A stretch of 64,000 nucleotides of DNA from Bacteroidaceae bacterium (lineage in GTDB: Bacteria; Bacteroidota; Bacteroidia; Bacteroidales; Bacteroidaceae). The stretch is taken from assembly GCA_902362595.1 (NCBI GenBank), contig CABIXF010000002.1:109104-173103 (forward strand). Direction: 5' to 3'. Positions within the stretch are counted from its first letter, which is position 1; every line of letters starts with the position of its first letter. The notes beneath the pieces were generated by a model. The model saw only the letters and a list, made by a program, of their open reading frames with translations. It was not told where the DNA came from and searched no databases. This document shows, one piece after another, positions 44,832 to 51,770 of this stretch. The position numbers and the translations under genes are program-made.

Positions 44832-45881
44832 TTACAGCGTGTGTATGAATGCCTCCATCAGCATTCCGGGCAGCTCGTCCAAGCGGTTGTCTCCGGGGTG
44901 CAGCATCCTGCCCAACTCCCTGAAAGCGTCGGGTGTCTGCGAGGCAAGCATATCGAGTTGCTCTCTTTCTTCGGCTGAAAGCAACGCCAGGCAGAAACCG
45001 TCCAACGACGAATAAGGCTGGAGAAGCATCCAGATGTAGGCTTGTGCCTGTGCCGGTGTCTTGACTTTTTTATTGCAGATGTCGTCGATACAGGTTCGGA
45101 TATTCTGAATCAGCCTGCGGTTGGTGCGCATGGCCAGATAAATCATGGCATTGCGATAGGTGATGTCGTTCCGTTCGGCGGCAAGGAATATCTGTGCACA
45201 GCATCGTTCCGTGTCATGAGTGATGTCGGAAAGATTCTCGCCGTCGAAATCAGGCAGACGTGAAAGGAATGCCCGGTACACGGCATCCTCCTTTTCGATA
45301 AAGGTCGTCAGGTCTGCCATACAATGAATACCGTAATCAATCGTTTCAGCAAGGGTAGTTCGATAAGTGGCAAGAATGTGTTGTCGGTTTCTCTGACTGA
45401 CGGGCCGGTTATCCAATGAGGCAAAGAACGGTCGGATTGTTTCAGCCGCACGATGCAACTCTTTGTCTTCAAGATGCGGTGAGATTTGTTCTTTTACCCA
45501 CAGTATATCCTTATAAGTGCGTGTTTGAGACAGCACCATCCGTGAAAATTCCATGCGGATGGAATCATGTATCTGTTCACACTCTTCTCTTACAGTGGAA
45601 TGAAGCCGGCCAAGCGTATCACATTCGAGATGCAGGAATACGGAATCCCTCAATGTTTGCCATTGCTTGAGGTGTCCGGCCAATTCTTTAATGGAGAGTT
45701 TTTTCTGCCTGCGTATGTCGGACAGGTATTCCCTGTATGTTCCGGCAGGGTCATTCTTGGCTTTCGCCAATCGTTTGCCATTGCCGTTGTCGCATGACGC
45801 GCATAGGAATATGGCAATCGAAACGGCAATTATTTTGGCAAAGATTATCGGCTGTTTTAAGTTCGATTTTAATGTTTTCAT
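44832..45881 (-). CDS. Lipoprotein opening the mob operon
   Basis: 349 residues with an N-terminal hydrophobic segment ending in a lipobox-like FLCASC, then helical sequence throughout (EYLSDIRRQKKLSIKELAGH, EECEQIHDSIRMEFSRM). First gene of a seven-gene minus-strand operon that includes the relaxase. The promoter TAGTTTTG is at 45908-45915, and the start codon overlaps the operator-like TAGTATG, exactly as at the plus-strand transfer operon (5815). No named family. Confidence 0.75.
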   Translation of the reverse strand: MKTLKSNLKQPIIFAKIIAVSIAIFLCASCDNGNGKRLAKAKNDPAGTYREYLSDIRRQKKLSIKELAGHLKQWQTLRDSVFLHLECDTLGRLHSTVREECEQIHDSIRMEFSRMVLSQTRTYKDILWVKEQISPHLEDKELHRAAETIRPFFASLDNRPVSQRNRQHILATYRTTLAETIDYGIHCMADLTTFIEKEDAVYRAFLSRLPDFDGENLSDITHDTERCCAQIFLAAERNDITYRNAMIYLAMRTNRRLIQNIRTCIDDICNKKVKTPAQAQAYIWMLLQPYSSLDGFCLALLSAEEREQLDMLASQTPDAFRELGRMLHPGDNRLDELPGMLMEAFIHTL

Positions 45882-46057
45882 ACTATATCATTTCGTACTA
45901 TTTAGTGCAAAACTATATATTATTTTTGATACTTCGCATCCGAAAAACCGTATTTTGTGCATTTTTTAATATCGTACTTAATAGTATGATTACCAATGAA
46001 AACAAGTGAAGATAAAACACGTGGAAATGTACGATTTTCGTTTTTTAATATAGTATG
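45879..46057. promoter_or_regulatory. Divergent control region with TAGTAC/TAGTATG sites
   Basis: Contains TAGTATG over the minus-strand start codon (45879-45885), TAGTAC at the minus-strand start point (45895-45900), TAGTATG at 45982-45988 and 46051-46057 (both followed by ATT), and GTACGATTTTCG at 46029-46040, nearly the GTACGATTTTGA seen at 5679-5690. These repeated words match the parA and transfer-operon promoters. Confidence 0.5.
45908..45915 (-). promoter_or_regulatory. Promoter -7 element of the mob operon
   Basis: On the minus strand TAGTTTTG followed by CA, a match to TAnnTTTG, 27 bases before the lipoprotein ATG. No clear -33 TTTG. Confidence 0.6.
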
Positions 46058-46081
46058 ATTCATATACTCGAATAAAACTTG

Positions 46082-46089
46082 TATATTTG
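46082..46089 (+). promoter_or_regulatory. Promoter -7 element of the recombinase-like gene
   Basis: TATATTTG followed by CA, matching TAnnTTTG, 31 bases before the ATG at 46120; no clear -33 element. Confidence 0.6.
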
Positions 46090-46119
46090 CACTTGTTATC
46101 ATGAATATTGTATATTGAT

Positions 46120-46731
46120 ATGGCAAAAGTCGGTTATATATTCGAGGCTAATTCCTACGATGCGTTTGATGCGGATAAGGAATGGATGCGCCAATATGGG
46201 TGTGTACAGGTGGTTGAAGAATCGGTCGGACACGAGACGCTTAGGCCGAGATGGAAACAACTGATGTCGAATCTTGAAAGAGGAGACGAATTGGTGATGT
46301 CAAAATTCAGCAATGCCGTTCGTGGTTTACGGGAACTATCGGCATTGATTGAGCTATGCCGCATCAAGGTCGTGCGTATTATCTCCATTCACGATAAAAT
46401 TGACACCGACAACAAATTGTTTCCGGACACGACACCGGCGGAAGTATTGGCCATGTTCGGGGCATTACCGGAGGAAGTGGCTGTTTTGCGGAAGTCGTCG
46501 GATAAAATTATACGCCTGCAGCAGAGTATCAGTATTCCGATTTCCAAAAAAAGTATGAGTAAAACTGAACGGGACAAAAAAATCGTGGATATGTATAACA
46601 ATGGGTATTCAATCCGTGATATTTGGAAAGAAAGCGGTGTCCAAAGTAAAAGCACCGTGTACAGCATTCTCAATAAATACAAGGTTCAGCTTAACCGAAC
46701 ACCGGGACGAGTGCCGGGCATCCGGAAATAG
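46120..46731 (+). CDS. Degenerate serine-recombinase-like regulator
   Basis: 203 residues from the ATG at 46120. The fold follows the resolvase N-domain (VGYIF..., RPRWKQLMSNLERGDELVMS, AVRGLRELSALIELC, IHDKIDTD), but the catalytic Ser of the usual GYxRVS is missing (GYIFEAN), and the KLDRLGR motif reads KFSNAVR. The C-terminus (YSIRDIWKESGVQSKSTVYS) is an intact helix-turn-helix. It is probably a DNA-binding regulator, not an active recombinase, and is a candidate for the protein that reads the TAGTAC sites next to it (inference). Confidence 0.75.
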   Translation: MAKVGYIFEANSYDAFDADKEWMRQYGCVQVVEESVGHETLRPRWKQLMSNLERGDELVMSKFSNAVRGLRELSALIELCRIKVVRIISIHDKIDTDNKLFPDTTPAEVLAMFGALPEEVAVLRKSSDKIIRLQQSISIPISKKSMSKTERDKKIVDMYNNGYSIRDIWKESGVQSKSTVYSILNKYKVQLNRTPGRVPGIRK

Positions 46732-46834
46732 AACTTATAAATCAATATGGATATTGAAAATCAATAGATTGCTTGCGTAATTCATCGTTTTTTCGTATCT
46801 TTAAGTTGGATATAACTATATAAAAACAAGACCT

Positions 46835-46939
46835 ATGGGAGATATTATAATTTTATTGCTGGTGTTCTTGGTAGTGGGCAGGCTTTTGAGGGGCGTGTTC
46901 GGAGGATTCAGCAAAAGCAGTTTTCGGGATGACAAATAA
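46835..46939 (+). CDS. 34-residue single-span membrane peptide
   Basis: MGDIIILLLVFLVVGRLLRG followed by a Gly/Ser/basic tail, ATG 46835 to TAA 46937-46939. One membrane helix with a positive inside end. A promoter-like TATCTTTA lies about 35-45 bases upstream. It resembles small DUF4834-type proteins of Bacteroidota, but the match is by impression only. Confidence 0.5.
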   Translation: MGDIIILLLVFLVVGRLLRGVFGGFSKSSFRDDK

Positions 46940-46970
46940 CTCCGGATTGTTGTAACTGGCAGATATTTGT

Positions 46971-46978
46971 TAATTTTG
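46971..46978 (+). promoter_or_regulatory. Promoter -7 element of the HU gene
   Basis: TAATTTTG followed by CA; TTG at 46947-46949 is spaced 21 bases upstream as a partial -33 element. The HU ATG lies 28 bases downstream. Confidence 0.7.
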
Positions 46979-47006
46979 CACCGTATTCATAAAAATCAAG
47001 AACAAT

Positions 47007-47288
47007 ATGACAAAAGCGGAAATTGTCGCTCAGATCTCACGGCAGAGCGGAATAGAGAAAACGGTGGTGATGACTGTGATAGAATCATTCATGGAAAATG
47101 TAAAAGAGTCGATGGTTGCGGGAAACGAGGTGTTCTTGCGCGGGTTCGGTAGCTTTATCATCAAACGGAGAGCTGAAAAGACGGCCCGGAACATTTCGAA
47201 GAATACGACAATTAAAATTCCCGCTCACAATATCCCTGCATTCAAACCTGCCAAAGCATTTCTGAATGCGGTAAAAGAGAACAAGTAG
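47007..47288 (+). CDS. HU-family DNA-binding protein
   Basis: 93 residues with the HU/IHF pattern: MTKAEIVAQISRQSGIEKTV, NEVFLRGFGSFIIKRRAEKT and PAHNIPAFKPAKAFLNAVK, with the Pro at the arm tip. Dimeric, bends DNA; on a mobile element it probably helps recombination, relaxosome assembly or silencing. Own promoter, and terminated at 47332-47359. Confidence 0.92.
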   Translation: MTKAEIVAQISRQSGIEKTVVMTVIESFMENVKESMVAGNEVFLRGFGSFIIKRRAEKTARNISKNTTIKIPAHNIPAFKPAKAFLNAVKENK

Positions 47289-47331
47289 AGTATAAAAGTA
47301 CAGATGGTGCAACAACACCGTAATGAGTAAA

Positions 47332-47359
47332 ACAAAAGCGACCCGAAGGCCGCTTTTGT
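47332..47359. terminator. Bidirectional intrinsic terminator between HU and ssb
   Basis: ACAAAAGCG...CGCTTTTGT stem with GG/CC at the top around CCCGAAGG; T-runs on both strands. Ends the converging HU and ssb transcripts. Confidence 0.8.
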
Positions 47360-47375
47360 CGTGATAAGGCAAGGA

Positions 47376-47756
47376 TTATTTCTTGCCTTTTTTCGCTGGT
47401 TTGGCCGGCTTTTCAGGAGTTTCCTCCTTCTCGACGGGCGGATAGAACTTGACGGCGACCATCACGATACGGTTGTGTTTCACACCGCTTTGGTCGCTCC
47501 ATTCTTCGGGCTTGAAATACCCCTCGACGGTCAGCATCGTACCCTTGGTCAGTTGGTCGAACGACCCGGTGTTCTCGTTTTTACGCCACGCCTCAAAATT
47601 CATAAAGGCGGAAACGCGTTTGGATTCCTCGCCATTATTCTCCAATCGGCTTACTGCCAGAGGGAAACGTGCTACACTTGCGTTGGTGAACTGACGGATT
47701 TCTGCATCCTTTCCTACGAAACCGGTTACTACGAAATTGTTTTCAATCTTTTTCAT
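47376..47756 (-). CDS. ssb: Single-stranded DNA-binding protein
   Basis: 126 residues: OB-fold with FVVTGFVGKDAEIRQFTNAS, RFPLAVSRLENN, FMNFEAWRKNE and TVEGYFKPEEWSDQSGVKHN, then a Lys/Pro tail KPAKPAKKGKK. The tail lacks the acidic DDDIPF tip of chromosomal SSB, as is common for mobile-element SSBs. It coats the transferred strand. The leader upstream is gene-free for 680 bases. Confidence 0.9.
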   Translation of the reverse strand: MKKIENNFVVTGFVGKDAEIRQFTNASVARFPLAVSRLENNGEESKRVSAFMNFEAWRKNENTGSFDQLTKGTMLTVEGYFKPEEWSDQSGVKHNRIVMVAVKFYPPVEKEETPEKPAKPAKKGKK

Positions 47757-48439
47757 AATGAATTGTTTTTAGAAGTTATTAAATCAATTTTACGCTGCCT
47801 CAAAAAGTAGGTGCAGTTAAGGGGATGCACCAAGGCCGGACGCATCAATACTCTTTATTTTTGTCCGTAGGCAAAACCGGAAGGCTCGATAAAGGAAGAT
47901 TGTACGGCTGTGCCATTGGTCAAGACTTCCAAAGTCGTTCCCGTCTGCATACTATCTTTGCATCGGAAAATGATGATGACTTCGGCGGAAAACTATTCTG
48001 AAAATGAGCGGAAAACCGTAGTTGCAGGGGAAGTGAAAGTGCAATCCGTCCACCGGCACAATGGTGCGCGTTTCGGCTGTAAGTCCGCAGAATCGGCAGG
48101 TATTTTCGTGTAATTCGGTCGGACTGAATTGAGGTGGCTACAAACAGAACACTGAACTGACAACAGGTTGCGGTACCGCAGAAGGGAATATCAACGAAGT
48201 GGCGACAAAAGGCGGAACGGGATATCGGGGTACTGCCATGTTCCCGTCCGGCAGAAAGAAAAGGGGACAAAAGGGAAAAAGGAAAGAACCCTGCTTTTCG
48301 GAAAAGCGGACGGAGCTTTTCACGAATGGCTGTTTTTTACAAAAGGATATGGCGCAGCCAAAAGAGAGAGATAGATGTAAAAAAGGGAATGCGGCGTGGC
48401 AGGAATGGAAGATTATCCCGTTCCTGCCTGCCTGTATCA
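47757..48439. other. Gene-free region with promoter-like element
   Basis: About 680 bases without a convincing gene. A plus-strand TATCTTTG followed by CA is at 47953-47960. A plus-strand frame at 48168-48374 is Lys/Arg/Gly-rich, lacks neighbours and is not accepted. This is one of several gene-free stretches flanking minus-strand small-gene clusters. Confidence 0.4.
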
Positions 48440-48697
48440 TCAAAATTCTGCCATGATTACCCGATGCTCGAAAATCTTTTTTTGATTACTGGGACGTCTT
48501 TGGCAAACCCATAGGTGATGCTTGCCATAGCCGAAGACGAAATAATCATCAAGGCGTGTTTTTTCTTGTAGGCGTTCCATGCCGGTACGCAGTTCCGCTT
48601 CATCGGTTGAGAAAAGAATCGTGTTGATGATACGGAAGTAGAGTTCTGTTACCTCGTCACAATAAGGACAAAAGCTATGCTCAATCGTTGCTTTCAT
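48440..48697 (-). CDS. Small protein with CxxC motif
   Basis: 85 residues (MKATIEHSFCPYCDEVTELY). The CPYC pair near residue 10 may bind zinc together with a His or later Cys (VCQRRP). Overlaps the 48681-49040 gene by 17 bases. Function unknown. Confidence 0.6.
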   Translation of the reverse strand: MKATIEHSFCPYCDEVTELYFRIINTILFSTDEAELRTGMERLQEKTRLDDYFVFGYGKHHLWVCQRRPSNQKKIFEHRVIMAEF

Positions 48698-49040
48698 GTT
48701 TCTTTGATTTTAATTCTACTTCTACTATGTCTTCTATTCGACCATACAGGACAGAGCGCAACGCTGTTTTGTCAATGGCGTAATACTCGGCGATATGTCC
48801 GTGCTGTTTTACGAAATATCGTTTGAGAACATCGGAGAAATCAAAGAAGTAGCCCATCAATGCGATACCTCTTTTGAAATGGATGCACTCTTTCACGTTT
48901 CGGGTAATCCAGTTCTTGTCTTCACGGCTCAACTTGTCTCCGTTATCAAGTTGTTCCCGTAACTGGTAAACCCTGCTGTCTTTCAGCTTCTCTAATTCGG
49001 GTACGTCCCATTGGACGAATTTCATTGCTATCTGCTGCAT
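48681..49040 (-). CDS. Small hypothetical protein
   Basis: 119 residues; ATG at 49040 (MQQIAMKFVQWDVPELEKLK), although MKFVQW six codons later is also plausible. Charged, helical, no membrane span. Part of a minus-strand cluster 49541-48440 with overlapping or close genes. No recognised family. Confidence 0.6.
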   Translation of the reverse strand: MQQIAMKFVQWDVPELEKLKDSRVYQLREQLDNGDKLSREDKNWITRNVKECIHFKRGIALMGYFFDFSDVLKRYFVKQHGHIAEYYAIDKTALRSVLYGRIEDIVEVELKSKKHESND

Positions 49041-49051
49041 CGCTCTTGTAT

Positions 49052-49228
49052 TTAATCGTAAATAATCACTTCATCACGATACTCGACCACCTCTTTGCCA
49101 CTACTAAGACGCACCACTATTTTATTGCCGAAGTCGCCGACAACTGTTCCCTCAGAGTAGCCTTTATAGGGGGTAAGCAAGGTGCAGTGCGCACCTATAA
49201 TTTCGCTATTTTCTTCGTATTCGTACAT
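49052..49228 (-). CDS. 58-residue beta-barrel-like small protein
   Basis: ATG 49228 to TAA 49052-49054, filling an otherwise empty gap in the cluster. Reads MYEYEENSEIIGAHCTLLTP then GTVVGDFGNKIVVRLSSGKE; the alternating pattern suggests a small SH3-like barrel. The plus-strand frame covering the same bases is a shadow. Confidence 0.6.
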   Translation of the reverse strand: MYEYEENSEIIGAHCTLLTPYKGYSEGTVVGDFGNKIVVRLSSGKEVVEYRDEVIIYD

Positions 49229-49247
49229 AAGTCATGTCATTTTACGG

Positions 49248-49541
49248 TTACAACTTGATATCCCATTTCCCCTGTGAGAAGATTCTGAAGCTCACGTATT
49301 CGTCTGTAAATTCGTAGGACAGAATTTTGATATAAGTTTTGTCTTTGGCTTCCAACGAAGCTATCAGTCTGTCGATTTCTTCTTCCGGATAAACCCAACG
49401 AGAGGTAAACTCCGCATCCACGCTATCGCTGTGTCTATTGACAAAGCCGTCGAAAGTGTCATCCAAGAATGCCTCTATCTTGTCGAGGTCTGCTTTGTTT
49501 TCCGTCCTTGCGTAGAAAATGTTTGTTGCATAGTTTGCCAT
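49248..49541 (-). CDS. Api92/DUF1281-like small protein
   Basis: 97 residues (MANYATNIFYARTENKADLD). The N-terminal pattern MANYxxNxFYxxT...KIEAFLDD resembles the ferredoxin-like domain of Api92/YubB proteins found on plasmids; the match is by eye. Acidic. First gene of the small minus-strand cluster, preceded by a 900-base gene-free leader. Confidence 0.6.
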   Translation of the reverse strand: MANYATNIFYARTENKADLDKIEAFLDDTFDGFVNRHSDSVDAEFTSRWVYPEEEIDRLIASLEAKDKTYIKILSYEFTDEYVSFRIFSQGKWDIKL

Positions 49542-49933
49542 AATCCTAAGTTTTAAGTTTTTTATTTTCCCTCTTTTAGCATTTCAGCTACTTTCGGGCT
49601 TGATTGAAAATTATGTCGCCTCAAAAGGTGTTATGGCTCTTTATGCAGGGTTTCACGACCAAATACGACCTCTGCAAAGCGGAGCGTGGAGATTTTGTCG
49701 GGAACCGTCAGGCTGTGACCTTGAATACAAGAAAGACATGACAAGTACCTTTGCGACACAATTCTCATCAGGCAGACCGAAAGTTGGGATGCGAGGATAG
49801 AATGCCTATGGCAGAAGTTACGATAAAAGGAACTTCCGTAAAATTGGGATGCAGCGAAAAAAGAAAATATCGGTGCGATTATCTTCTCTTTTGACTGTGA
49901 ATATAAAAGTAAGGGGGAGAACTTCGGTAAAGG

Positions 49934-50012
49934 TTTAGTTTAGTCTATTAGCTTATATATATGCTAAACTAAAGTAAACTAAATATAGGCAGATATATTG
50001 GACTGCCTGTAT
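49934..50012. repeat. Two stacked inverted repeats
   Basis: TTTAGTTTAG (49934-49943) pairs perfectly with CTAAACTAAA (49964-49973), with a third half-site TAAACTAAA at 49975-49983. Then ATATAGGCAG (49983-49992) pairs 9/10 with CTGCCTGTAT (50003-50012). They lie 20-100 bases before a plus-strand TACCTTTG, like operators. Confidence 0.6.
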
Positions 50013-50442
50013 AGGTGTTTTGAGGGAAATGGTTACCTTTGCAAAAAACAATGTTCCTTGAAAGAAACAGAGATTTGTCCTTTTTTCTTTTGGCTGTGGT
50101 TATTCATCCATAGATGACTGCAACAATCACTCTTGGCGAGAGGATGAAAATCGTGTGAAAAGACTTGGAAAAATACTCAAAGTACGAACAAGTGAAGAGA
50201 AAGAAAGGTAGTGCAAACAAAAAAACAAGAAAATAAGATAATTCGTGTTTCTGTTCCTAATTTGTTTCTTGATAAAAACACATCACAATATAAACTATTA
50301 ATTTACAAGATATTATGATGTGAAATTTTGAGATATAACTAAATTTTCCAGATTTCCATTAGAACGTCTTGCGGTCTTATTCTATACAATATCTTTTCGG
50401 GGCATGACTTGCATCAAAACCCCGGTTTCTCAAATGTCGCTA

Positions 50443-50450
50443 CAAAGATA
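50443..50450 (-). promoter_or_regulatory. Promoter-like element directed at the small-gene cluster
   Basis: TATCTTTG on the minus strand, 22 bases after the rteB stop, no clear -33. It would transcribe the 900-base gene-free region and then the 49541-48440 genes. Confidence 0.4.
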
Positions 50451-50471
50451 GGCATTTGGCTTCAGAATCTT

Positions 50472-51770
50472 TCATGTTTCGTCCTTTTTCTGTCCTATCC
50501 CGTATGCTTTTATCTTTTCATAGAGCGTGGTGCGCCCTATGCCGAGCATTTCCGCTGCCAGCTTTCGGTTTCCACCGGCCTCTTCGAGTGTATGGATGAT
50601 ATGTGCCTTCTCCAAGTCTTTCATGGACGGCGGTTTCCTTCCTTCGCCGTCCTCCGTTTCCAACGCTTCCGCCGTCACCGTCCCGCCTTCGGTAAACAGC
50701 ACCGCGCGGCGCACGGTCAATTTCAGTTCCCTTACGTTGCCTTTCCACGGACAGGAGAGTAATGCCTTTTTCGCTGATTCGTCAAACCCGGTCGTATGAC
50801 GGTCAAACTCCCTATTCGCATGGTCGCGGAAAAAGTCAGCAAGCGGGAGAATGTCATCCCTGCACTCACGTAGCGGCGGTATGGCGAGTGTGTATTCTTT
50901 CAGCCTGTGGTACAGGTCGTCACGAAAGCGCCTTTCGGCGACGGCCACTTTCATGTCCTCGTTGGTAGCGGCGACTATCCGCACGTCAGCCCTTCTGTCC
51001 TCAGTACCACCCACGGGCCTGTAACGTTTAGATTCTAACGCCCTAAGCAGCATCCGTTGCACTTCAGGCGGCAAGTTGCCTATCTCGTCAAGGAACAGAG
51101 TTCCACCATCGGCTTCTTCCCAATATCCGGTCTTACGGTTCTCCGCGCCCGTGAACGCCCCTTTCTCGTGTCCGAACAGGGCGGAGGCGGCAAGCTCCTT
51201 TGACAGCAGCCCACAATCCACGGACACGAATGGCTTGCCTGCACGTTTGCTCCTTGCATGTATCTTCCCAGCGATATGTTCCTTGCCTGTTCCGCTCTCG
51301 CCCAATATCAAGACACTCATGTTAGTAGTGGCGACCAACCTTATCTTGCGGTTTATTTCACGGAAAGCCACGCTCTGCCGCTCGTAAACAGGTTCCTCAT
51401 ACCGCTCTGTCCTTTTCCGCAGGGATTTCAAGAGCGGAGGCAGGTTCGTTTCCAACAGGTTTTTGGGAATGAAGTCTTCCGCGCCCAGTTTCAGAGACCT
51501 GACGGCGGCGGAGATTTCGCCGTACTCGGTCATGATTATGTAGGGGTTGTTCCTTCCCAGTTTCCGCAGTCCTTCCAAAAGGGTGATGCCGTCTCCGTCG
51601 GGCAGACGGATGTCGGCCAGTACGATGTCATCCTCCTGCATCCTGGCGAACAACCTTCGTGCGCCGTGACAGGTGGAAGTGCTGATATTTTGGAAACCTT
51701 TGCTTTCCAGCAACCTGCATACATAGTCGGAGAATACAAAATTGTCTTCTATCACGATTATCCGTCCCAT
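50472..51770 (-). CDS. rteB: RteB-like sigma-54-type response regulator
   Basis: 432 residues: receiver domain with phospho-acceptor Asp53 in VLADIRLPDGDG, then an AAA+ sigma-54 activator domain (Walker A GESGTGKE 157-164; GAFTGA at 204-209; VRIVAATNEDM) and a C-terminal Fis-type helix-turn-helix (NRKLAAEMLGIGRTTLYEKI). In CTnDOT-type elements the homologous RteB starts the cascade for excision and transfer. It overlaps rteA by 13 bases. A chromosomal NtrC-type regulator is the alternative, but the pairing with this sensor favours RteB. Confidence 0.85.
   Translation of the reverse strand: MGRIIVIEDNFVFSDYVCRLLESKGFQNISTSTCHGARRLFARMQEDDIVLADIRLPDGDGITLLEGLRKLGRNNPYIIMTEYGEISAAVRSLKLGAEDFIPKNLLETNLPPLLKSLRKRTERYEEPVYERQSVAFREINRKIRLVATTNMSVLILGESGTGKEHIAGKIHARSKRAGKPFVSVDCGLLSKELAASALFGHEKGAFTGAENRKTGYWEEADGGTLFLDEIGNLPPEVQRMLLRALESKRYRPVGGTEDRRADVRIVAATNEDMKVAVAERRFRDDLYHRLKEYTLAIPPLRECRDDILPLADFFRDHANREFDRHTTGFDESAKKALLSCPWKGNVRELKLTVRRAVLFTEGGTVTAEALETEDGEGRKPPSMKDLEKAHIIHTLEEAGGNRKLAAEMLGIGRTTLYEKIKAYGIGQKKDET

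Larger units (their letters stand above)
49542..50471. other. 930-base gene-free control region
   Basis: No convincing coding region between the small-gene cluster and rteB. It holds promoter-like TACCTTTG on the plus strand at 49746-49753 and 50034-50041, two stacked inverted repeats (49934-50012) and a minus-strand TATCTTTG at 50443-50450. A plus-strand frame at 49600-49800 is not supported. The layout suggests regulatory RNA or a long 5' leader. Confidence 0.45.

Noticed and set aside
48168..48456. Lys/Arg-rich plus-strand small protein
   Set aside because: Low-complexity translation of purine-rich intergenic DNA; alternative frames are equally open.
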